This document shows, piece by piece, positions 58,932 to 64,000 of a stretch of 64,000 nt of DNA. Numbering within the stretch: the first letter of the stretch is position 1; each line of letters opens with the position of its first letter. Source of the stretch: Lachnoclostridium sp. UBA2905 (lineage in GTDB: Bacteria; Bacillota; Clostridia; Lachnospirales; Lachnospiraceae); assembly GCA_002349525.1 (NCBI GenBank), contig DEDL01000035.1:40256-104255 (forward strand). The letters are read 5' to 3'. The position numbers were made by a program, and so were the translations under genes. Under the pieces are notes generated by a model. That model searched no databases and was not told where the DNA came from. It saw only the letters and a program-made list of their open reading frames with translations.

Positions 58932-58973
58932 GATGAATATCTGTAAATGAATATCTGTAGATGAATATTTGGA
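58932..58973. repeat. 14-bp tandem repeat, three units
   Basis: GATGAATATCTGTA, AATGAATATCTGTA and GATGAATATTTGGA follow one another. Looser repeats of AAATATCTRTAGTAAWTRTA continue to about 59042. The 3' untranslated region of the esterase gene shows nothing else. Confidence 0.75.
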
Positions 58974-59049
58974 ACAGGTACAAAAATATCTGTAGTAAAT
59001 GTAAAAATATCTATAGTAATTATAGAAAATAGCTATAGTAAGTACGGAC

Positions 59050-59078
59050 TTGACTTTGGCAAAAAAGAATGATATATT
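59050..59078 (+). promoter_or_regulatory. Promoter of perR
   Basis: TTGACT and TATATT are 17 bases apart. The putative PerR operator begins three bases after the -10. Confidence 0.8.
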
Positions 59079-59080
59079 AA

Positions 59081-59101
59081 TAACAGTAATCATTGCTAAT
59101 A
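59081..59101. promoter_or_regulatory. Putative PerR operator at perR
   Basis: TAACAGTAAT-C-ATTGCTAATA is an imperfect inverted repeat (7 of 10) at the transcription start. The core CAGTAATNATT is shared with the perfect palindrome at the rubrerythrin promoter, which suggests autoregulation. Confidence 0.6.
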
Positions 59102-59184
59102 TTGTGAAGGATAAGATAATGTCTTAAAGACTATGTAAATTCCTCATGCAGATATGACAGGAAGCTTATCCGGTTAGGAGTAAT

Positions 59185-59574
59185 ATGGCAAATCTGAAAT
59201 ATAGTAAACAGAGAGAAACTATAAAAGAATACCTTCGCTCCACAACAGAACATCCCACAGCGGATATGGTATATGATAAGGTTCGTGAAACATTTCCTAA
59301 TATCAGTCTTGGAACTGTTTACAGAAATCTTAACCTTCTGGTTAATGAAGGGGAGGCAATACGTATCAGCTGTGGCGATTCTTCAGAGAGATTTGACGGA
59401 AATACAAGCAATCATTATCACTTTATGTGTACTAAGTGTCACAGGGTGTCGGATTTGTTTAATATCGAATCACTAGACCATATTAATGCTCTTGCTGCCA
59501 ATAATTTTAATGGAGTTATTGAAGGGCATGTTGCATATTTTTATGGAATATGTGAAGAATGTAAAGGTAAGTAA
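59185..59574 (+). CDS. perR: Peroxide-responsive repressor PerR (Fur family)
   Basis: A 129-residue regulator. The N-terminal winged helix contains HPTADMVYDKVRETFPNISL and GTVYRNLNLLVNEG. The dimer domain has the PerR-type metal site in RFDGNTSNHYHFMC, with Asp and the His pair, and structural zinc cysteines in CTKCHRVSD and CEECKGK. His and Asp at these places are what peroxide oxidises through Fe2+ in PerR. Fur and Zur share the fold, but the next gene is a reverse rubrerythrin, a PerR target in clostridia, and both promoters share an operator. AGGAG-like TTAGGAG lies just before the ATG. Confidence 0.87.
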   Translation: MANLKYSKQRETIKEYLRSTTEHPTADMVYDKVRETFPNISLGTVYRNLNLLVNEGEAIRISCGDSSERFDGNTSNHYHFMCTKCHRVSDLFNIESLDHINALAANNFNGVIEGHVAYFYGICEECKGK

Positions 59575-59583
59575 AAAAAGGTA

Positions 59584-59612
59584 TTGACATTATAGAAAGG
59601 TAATGTTAGTAT
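59584..59612 (+). promoter_or_regulatory. Promoter of reverse rubrerythrin
   Basis: A perfect TTGACA is followed after 17 bases by TAGTAT (an overlapping TATAAT lies three bases further). The palindrome at 59614 begins at once after it. Confidence 0.8.
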
Positions 59613-59613
59613 A

Positions 59614-59636
59614 ATATCAGTAATGATTACTGATAT
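59614..59636. promoter_or_regulatory. Putative PerR operator at rubrerythrin
   Basis: ATATCAGTAAT-G-ATTACTGATAT is a perfect 11-base inverted repeat centred on one base, placed at the transcription start where a repressor would block RNA polymerase. It shares its core with the site before perR. Confidence 0.75.
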
Positions 59637-59676
59637 TGATTTTGTAAAAATTTATTTAAGAGAAGGAGAAAAAAGT

Positions 59677-60219
59677 ATGGCAAAGTATGTTTGTTCAGTA
59701 TGTGGTTATGTTCACGAAGGAGATGAAGCACCAGAGAAGTGCCCAGTCTGTAACGCACCTAAAGAGAAGTTTGTAAAACAGTCAGATGATATGACATGGG
59801 CTTCAGAGCATGTAGTAGGAGTTGCTCAGGGATCATCAGAGGATATCATGGAGGACTTAAGAGCTAACTTCAACGGAGAGTGTACAGAAGTTGGTATGTA
59901 TCTTGCAATGTCAAGAGTAGCATACAGAGAAGGATACCCAGAGATCGGAGCTTACTGGGAGAAGGCTGCCTGGGAAGAGGCAGAGCATGCTGCTAAATTT
60001 GCAGAGCTTCTCGGAGAGGTTATCACAGATTCAACTAAGAAGAACCTTGAGATGAGAATTGAAGCAGAGAACGGAGCAACAGCAGGTAAAACAGATCTTG
60101 CAAAGCGTGCTAAGGCTGCTAACCTCGATGCAATCCATGACACAGTACATGAGATGGCAAGAGATGAGGCAAGACACGGAAAGGCATTCCAGGGTCTTTA
60201 CAACAGATATTTCAAATAA
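59677..60219 (+). CDS. rbr: Reverse rubrerythrin
   Basis: A 180-residue peroxide- and oxygen-scavenging iron protein. The rubredoxin domain is at the N-terminus (CSVCGYVHEGDEAPEKCPVC), followed by the diiron ferritin-like domain with ligand Glu and His residues in NGECTEVGMYLAMSR, WEEAEHAAKF and MARDEARHGKAF. This domain order is the reverse of classic rubrerythrin, and the form is strongly PerR-controlled in Clostridium acetobutylicum. The ATG follows AGAAGGAG; an ORF start 18 codons earlier begins inside the operator. Codon use suggests high expression. It ends at a bidirectional terminator. Confidence 0.94.
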   Translation: MAKYVCSVCGYVHEGDEAPEKCPVCNAPKEKFVKQSDDMTWASEHVVGVAQGSSEDIMEDLRANFNGECTEVGMYLAMSRVAYREGYPEIGAYWEKAAWEEAEHAAKFAELLGEVITDSTKKNLEMRIEAENGATAGKTDLAKRAKAANLDAIHDTVHEMARDEARHGKAFQGLYNRYFK

Positions 60220-60340
60220 TAGTACGGAAAAGCAATTAAGTGACTAAGTGATTAGGTAACTAGTTAATAATTTAATTAAGCAACTAATTGATTAAGTAAT
60301 TAGGTAACTTTTTAACCAGTATGTTTTATATATCGCAATA

Positions 60341-60400
60341 AAGAGGCTTCAAAGCCAGTGTCATCAGGTTAGTGGTGATATAGCTTTAAAGCCTCTTTTT
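60341..60400. terminator. Bidirectional terminator, rbr and araC-type gene
   Basis: AAGAGGCTTCAAAGC pairs with AGCTTTAAAGCCTCTT across a 30-base loop, with TTTTT on the plus side and a T-rich run on the minus side. The 120 bases before it hold only AT-rich degenerate repeats. Confidence 0.85.
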
Positions 60401-60496
60401 GTATGCTTGTATGTTTATGTGACTTACTGTGATAAAGCAGTTGTTGATTATCTATATTTGTTTTATCGTATCAAATAATGCTTTATCGTATATCAA

Positions 60497-61381
60497 TTAT
60501 TGATTATCGATGCTTGCCTTAACATTCTTGTTTCGCCATTCAATAGGACTTATTCCGTAATAGTTCTTGAAGGCTTTAGAAAATGTAAGAGAATTAGTAT
60601 AACCCACGGACTCACTAGTTTCTGTAATATTAAGATTAGTAGTCTTTAAGAGTTCGCAGGCCTTCTCCATACGGAATTTGATAATATATTGCTTAGGTGA
60701 CATTTTAATAGTGTTATTGAAACACTTGGCAAGGTATGAACGTGTTATGCCGATTTTGTCTGCAATATCCACAACTGATATGTCATACATATATTCCTTG
60801 GATATATAGTGCATTGCCTCTTCGGTGTAAACCATCTGAGGATAGCAGTAAATGTTCTCATCATCATTGGAAGGTTCATCGTTATAGGAAATGAGCGTTG
60901 CAAGTAAGGCTAAGAGGTAAGATTGTCTAAGCAGCTCATTTGGGTAAGTAAGTTCCTTGGCATTAAGTATTCTTCTGATGATAGATGGAATAACCGAGTC
61001 TTCAGGAATATCTATGACACCTGTATTAATGTCAATGCCTGCGCTTTCAAGGTAGGAATCTACAAGTGTTCCGTGAAAACCAACCCATATGTATTCCCAA
61101 GGGTCTTCTTCGTCTGCCTTGTAGCTTATCTCCTGACCAGGATATATGATAAAGGCCTGGTTGCTATGAAGCTGCCAGGTTCTTCCGCCTGTGCTGAAGG
61201 TTCCTTTGCCGGATAAGATAAAATGAATCAGGTACTTATCTCTGGAACCAGGACCATATGAATGACCCGGCTCACAGGGCTCGTCTCCGCAGGAAATAAG
61301 ATATAATTCGATATTTTTATGATTCAGATGGCGCAATGCCCTGAAATCCGCATATTCAATGTATACTGAATCTTTTTTCAA
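60497..61381 (-). CDS. AraC family transcriptional regulator
   Basis: A regulator of about 294 residues. The N-terminal cupin sugar-sensing domain (about 35-130) includes DKYLIHFILSGKGTFSTGG and AFIIYPGQEISYKADEEDPW, and the two-helix-turn-helix domain lies at the C-terminus: VVDIADKIGITRSYLAKCFN and NITETSESVGYTNSLTFSKA, ending KNYYGISPIEWR. Such regulators usually control sugar-use genes. The start is uncertain: a TTG lies seven bases after GGAGGG, whereas the ATG 15 bases upstream contains that site and has none of its own; I chose the TTG. No sugar operon adjoins it. Confidence 0.88.
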   Translation of the reverse strand: MKKDSVYIEYADFRALRHLNHKNIELYLISCGDEPCEPGHSYGPGSRDKYLIHFILSGKGTFSTGGRTWQLHSNQAFIIYPGQEISYKADEEDPWEYIWVGFHGTLVDSYLESAGIDINTGVIDIPEDSVIPSIIRRILNAKELTYPNELLRQSYLLALLATLISYNDEPSNDDENIYCYPQMVYTEEAMHYISKEYMYDISVVDIADKIGITRSYLAKCFNNTIKMSPKQYIIKFRMEKACELLKTTNLNITETSESVGYTNSLTFSKAFKNYYGISPIEWRNKNVKASIDNQ

Positions 61382-61494
61382 GCTTGATCCCTCCATATCA
61401 ATATTGTCAGGTGATGTAAATTAAAAATAAAATTCATCTAAGCATATTATAAATGATTTGTTTACATTAGGCAATAAAAAGTGTCATTTATGTC

Positions 61495-63501
61495 TTATTC
61501 ACTGACAGGAGAATTTGTTTCTGTGGCGCTATTAGTACCCTCAGAAATATCCACCGAAGGAGAAGGGTTAACTGGTTCCTGTGAAGAAGCCGCAACATTA
61601 TCTGTTGATTCCAAAACAGGAGTTTTTGCTGCTATATTATGGGAAGGAACAGTTGCAGTAAGGGAAACTTTTTTCTGCATTGTTCCTGCACTTGATTTTA
61701 CTGTAACTGCATATGTTACAGTATATACTTTGCCAGTTTCAGTAGTATTGATCTTTTTATGTCTTATTTTTACTGAATACTTAATGTTTTTTCCGCTTGC
61801 TTCTGATGTAACAGAAAGGTACTTTTTAAGTGTCTTTTCTGAATCAATATTATCTAATGTGATGTTTTTTTCTGTAACAGCGACTACTGGTTTTTCATAA
61901 GTAAGCTTCTCAGTTACAGAGCTTGTAAGTCCTACGTGATCCTTGAGACTGTATTTGACGGTAAGTCCCCAGCCAGAAGGCTTTATGGCTACAGTAAGGT
62001 CAGCAGGCTTGTATTTGGCAGCATCGTCTGTTACTGATTCGACTCGTTTAAGGGCCTCTGCCTTGGTAAACTTATATGAAACAGGGAAACTTGTTTCCAA
62101 ACCATCCTTAAGCTTTATTACAGGAGGCTCTTTATCTTCGATTACTGTTATTGTGTAAGTTGTCTTGTGGTTAAAATCATCATTTGCAACAAGAGTATAC
62201 ACATTTCCTGTAGCACTTATTGTCATATGTGTGGATTTGTCAAGTTCTATGCTGTTATCAGTAAGTGTAACAGTGTTAAACACATAATCAGATGTAATCT
62301 TTGTGGCATCCTTTACGTAATGTTTTGTTGGAATTCCGGCAATAACAGGTGCTTTTGTGTCTTTTACTGTAATTACTGCTTTCTTTTTAACCTTTTTACC
62401 GTCGGAAGCTTTAAATGAATAGGTTATTTTGTAGGTGCCGGGAACCATTGTGTCTACACTGCCGTCAACCTTAACCTTGTCAGTAACAAATGCTTTTTTG
62501 CCGGCGTCGTAGGCAGTGATTCCTGATAAAGGATGAAATGAGTCACCTCTTTCAAGAGTCTGGTTCATAATACCTGAAATTCCGGTCTTTACCATATTAT
62601 ATGGATTTCTATCATCAGGGTCAGTAGGATCCCATCTGCAGGTTGCTGCAATTCGAATAGGCTTTGGCTTTCCTAAAGGACCCGGATTAGAGTCATTATA
62701 TATTTCTACTGTTGTTCCTGCAGGGCAGTTTTCTATTATCCATTTTGCGTCAGTAACGCATAATCTTACACAACCTGCTGAAGCTGTTCCTCCCAACTGA
62801 TTGTAATACCTTGTAATAAGAGTGTCTTTTCTGTGAGTATCATATGGAACAGAGTGGAAGAGTATGTCCTTGGTAATTCTTGTTGCATACTGTGCCCAAA
62901 CGTTATGTATCATTGCCTTCCAGTAGTATTTATTGGTGGTTTTAAATGTTCCGAGAGGTGTTTTTCTGCCGGCAGAACATACCATGGCACGTACAGGCTT
63001 TGTGTATTTACCTTTTTTGTCAGGCTTATATGCTGTTACAGTGTTCATGGCCTTATTCACTCGAAGAAGATATGGCATGACCTTTGGCGCAGGCTCCTTA
63101 TCCGTATATATCATGTTGCTGTCACCATCAATTTTATAATCCCAGGTGTCAGGATCCATATCCGGCTCTGCTGTTGCTTCCGGTAATATTGGCTCATTAT
63201 TTTCATCAAGGGCGGGAGATGAGGAAGGAGCCTCATTGTTATCAGAGCTGTCCTGGACGCCTTCTTCTGAAATAATATTGTCATCATCTGAGGTTTCTGT
63301 ATCTGAAGATGTATTGTCAGAATTATTTTCTTTGTCAGTACCATTATTATTGTCAGAATTCTGACCTGCATCAGCAACATTATTTCCATTTGTGTTTGCT
63401 GCCTTGTTACCCCTTATTGCCTGTGCTCCCAAAAATGAGCCACAGATAATAAGTGCAGCTGCAAATGATATGATTAGTATTCGTAGTGTCTTTTTGTTCA
63501 T
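61495..63501 (-). CDS. Exported L,D-transpeptidase (YkuD) with Ig-like domains
   Basis: A 668-residue cell-wall enzyme that would form 3-3 cross-links or attach proteins to peptidoglycan. An N-terminal anchor or signal (6-28) is followed by a low-complexity Asn/Asp/Ser/Glu stretch (35-110) and the YkuD domain (about 140-270), with ILFHSVPYD (catalytic His) and GGTASAGCVRLC, the nucleophile being Cys244. Three or four Ig-like repeats of DUF5011 type follow (DTKAPVIAGIPTKHYV, DKEPPVIKL). The Ser/Thr-rich end has no LPxTG motif. GGAGG precedes the ATG. Some domains may bind glycan. The gene stands alone. Confidence 0.9.
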   Translation of the reverse strand: MNKKTLRILIISFAAALIICGSFLGAQAIRGNKAANTNGNNVADAGQNSDNNNGTDKENNSDNTSSDTETSDDDNIISEEGVQDSSDNNEAPSSSPALDENNEPILPEATAEPDMDPDTWDYKIDGDSNMIYTDKEPAPKVMPYLLRVNKAMNTVTAYKPDKKGKYTKPVRAMVCSAGRKTPLGTFKTTNKYYWKAMIHNVWAQYATRITKDILFHSVPYDTHRKDTLITRYYNQLGGTASAGCVRLCVTDAKWIIENCPAGTTVEIYNDSNPGPLGKPKPIRIAATCRWDPTDPDDRNPYNMVKTGISGIMNQTLERGDSFHPLSGITAYDAGKKAFVTDKVKVDGSVDTMVPGTYKITYSFKASDGKKVKKKAVITVKDTKAPVIAGIPTKHYVKDATKITSDYVFNTVTLTDNSIELDKSTHMTISATGNVYTLVANDDFNHKTTYTITVIEDKEPPVIKLKDGLETSFPVSYKFTKAEALKRVESVTDDAAKYKPADLTVAIKPSGWGLTVKYSLKDHVGLTSSVTEKLTYEKPVVAVTEKNITLDNIDSEKTLKKYLSVTSEASGKNIKYSVKIRHKKINTTETGKVYTVTYAVTVKSSAGTMQKKVSLTATVPSHNIAAKTPVLESTDNVAASSQEPVNPSPSVDISEGTNSATETNSPVSE

Positions 63502-63620
63502 TATGTATTGCCTCCGATTATATTAAGTAAAAACCCGTAACGTGATTCGCAAATATAACAGTAGTTAACTGTATAGAAAATGATACAGGCTTACATATAC
63601 ATTTATATGCGTACTTATAT

Positions 63621-63649
63621 AAAATAGTATAATTGAACTGTGTAGTCAA
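63621..63649 (-). promoter_or_regulatory. Possible promoter of the L,D-transpeptidase gene
   Basis: On the minus strand TTGACT and TATTTT are 17 bases apart; TATACT overlaps but with too short a spacer. The leader would be about 115 bases. No other gene is seen between 63502 and the tRNA. Confidence 0.5.
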
Positions 63650-63719
63650 GGCGTTTGAAATGGAGTTTTTTTCCTTCAAAATGGGGCAAAAAATAATTAA
63701 AGTTTTTTTGAAAAAAGTG

Positions 63720-63748
63720 TTGACAAGGTTATTCTTCTCTGATATACT
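63720..63748 (+). promoter_or_regulatory. Strong promoter of tRNA-Leu
   Basis: A perfect TTGACA and TATACT are 17 bases apart, about 70 bases before the tRNA. Confidence 0.9.
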
Positions 63749-63819
63749 ATGTCTTGCGTCAAGGAAACGGAACAAAATACTTCAAGAAAGTACAGTGTTT
63801 CAGGACTTTGAGGTGGTAA

Positions 63820-63904
63820 GCGGAAGTGTCGGAACTGGCAGACGAGCAAGACTAAGGATCTTGTGGGCATTGCGCTCGTGTGGGTTCAAGTCCCATCTTC
63901 CGCA
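63820..63904 (+). tRNA. tRNA-Leu (anticodon AAG)
   Basis: The acceptor stem GCGGAAG pairs with CTTCCGC, and the discriminator base is A. The anticodon stem CAAGA with TCTTG encloses the loop CTAAGGA, giving anticodon AAG at 63854-63856, which reads CUU and, if deaminated to inosine, CUC as well. The long variable arm (GGGCATTGCGCTC region) marks a class II tRNA. The T-arm has GGTTCAAGTCC. CCA is not encoded. Confidence 0.93.
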
Positions 63905-63910
63905 TTGGTT

Positions 63911-63952
63911 AACGAAAAAAGACAGGACATTATGTCCTGTCTTTTTTTTCGT
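63911..63952 (+). terminator. Terminator after tRNA-Leu
   Basis: AAAAGACAGGACA and TGTCCTGTCTTTT pair perfectly around TTA, followed by further T. Flanking AACG and CGTT extend the stem. Confidence 0.93.
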
Positions 63953-63972
63953 TGACCGAAGCGGGAGCAAAC

Positions 63973-63990
63973 TTGAACCCAAGGGTTCAA
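63973..63990. repeat. Perfect palindrome containing a T-arm motif
   Basis: TTGAACCC and GGGTTCAA meet around AA. GGGTTCAA is the T-arm sequence of the tRNA 80 bases upstream. Outer bases (GGAG with CTCC) might extend it, but the window ends here. Confidence 0.5.
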
Positions 63991-64000
63991 TCTTCGCTCC

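Noticed and set aside
63800..63982. Minus-strand open frame encoding GRWDLNPHERNAHKILSL-like sequence
   Set aside because: It is the reverse translation of the tRNA-Leu gene and its terminator, a well-known spurious pattern.
63955..64000. A second tRNA on the minus strand at the window end
   Set aside because: The GGTTCAA motif is present but its flanks do not pair as a T-stem and no acceptor stem can be formed from the visible bases.

Overview
The window is AT-rich chromosomal DNA from a Gram-positive, spore-forming anaerobe of the class Clostridia. Lachnospiraceae is the best guess, but no 16S gene is present to confirm it. Supporting signs are strong AGGAGG-type ribosome binding sites, spore genes (cwlD, a spoVAF-like gene, cotJABC), a MecA adaptor, a T-box leader, PerR with a reverse rubrerythrin, no outer-membrane genes, and an anaerobic Flx-Hdr electron-transfer cluster.

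Layout. 1-5.0 kb: the 3' end of pgi, an IS1182-type insertion sequence, a small ferredoxin, a DUF1858 redox protein, mecA, and a 950-base stretch without a recognisable gene that carries a strong promoter and a predicted branched RNA. 5-11 kb: a GH18 protein, cwlD, and a ywlC-ywlE-rpiB block in Bacillus order in which the ywlE product has lost its catalytic cysteine, then proC. 10.8-18.2 kb: a complete F-type ATP synthase operon (atpZ-I-B-E-F-H-A-G-D-C) whose c subunit has the Na+-binding residues. 18.4-25.7 kb: degV, a small exported protein, a large exported protein, an RsmF-like rRNA methylase and a spoVAF-like gene. 25.7-29.5 kb (minus strand): panB-panC-panD-coaBC, interrupted by unusual palindromic DNA. 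30-36.3 kb: a glycosidase-like TIM barrel, a znuACB zinc importer with maf, and cotJABC. 36.4-39.9 kb: a Trp-specifier T-box controlling a trpXYZ-type ABC importer. 40-41.7 kb: a PLP lyase gene with a damaged 5' end and a LanC-like relic. 41.8-54.9 kb: ldh, then hdrBCA-mvhD-flx-frdB-frdA, two-subunit fumarase and an AspT/SucE-type transporter. 54.9-64 kb: a degenerate SGNH protein with a SemiSWEET, a LysR regulator, a secreted esterase, perR and reverse rubrerythrin sharing an operator, an AraC regulator, an L,D-transpeptidase and tRNA-Leu.

The central system is the 43-54.7 kb cluster. Fumarase, a soluble fumarate reductase (no membrane anchor) and a putative succinate exporter lie beside a full Flx-Hdr complex. 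My inference is that NADH electrons are bifurcated by HdrA, one branch going to fumarate through HdrBC and FrdAB and the other to ferredoxin. Reduced ferredoxin could feed an Na+ pump such as Rnf (not in this window), and the resulting Na+ gradient could drive the Na+-type ATP synthase encoded 25 kb away.

A second theme is intergenic DNA rich in repeats. A dispersed two-hairpin element occurs at least four times, and one copy supplies the end of the panC reading frame. There is a nested palindrome inside the pan operon, and five separate short tandem arrays with periods of 14, 15 or 31 bases.
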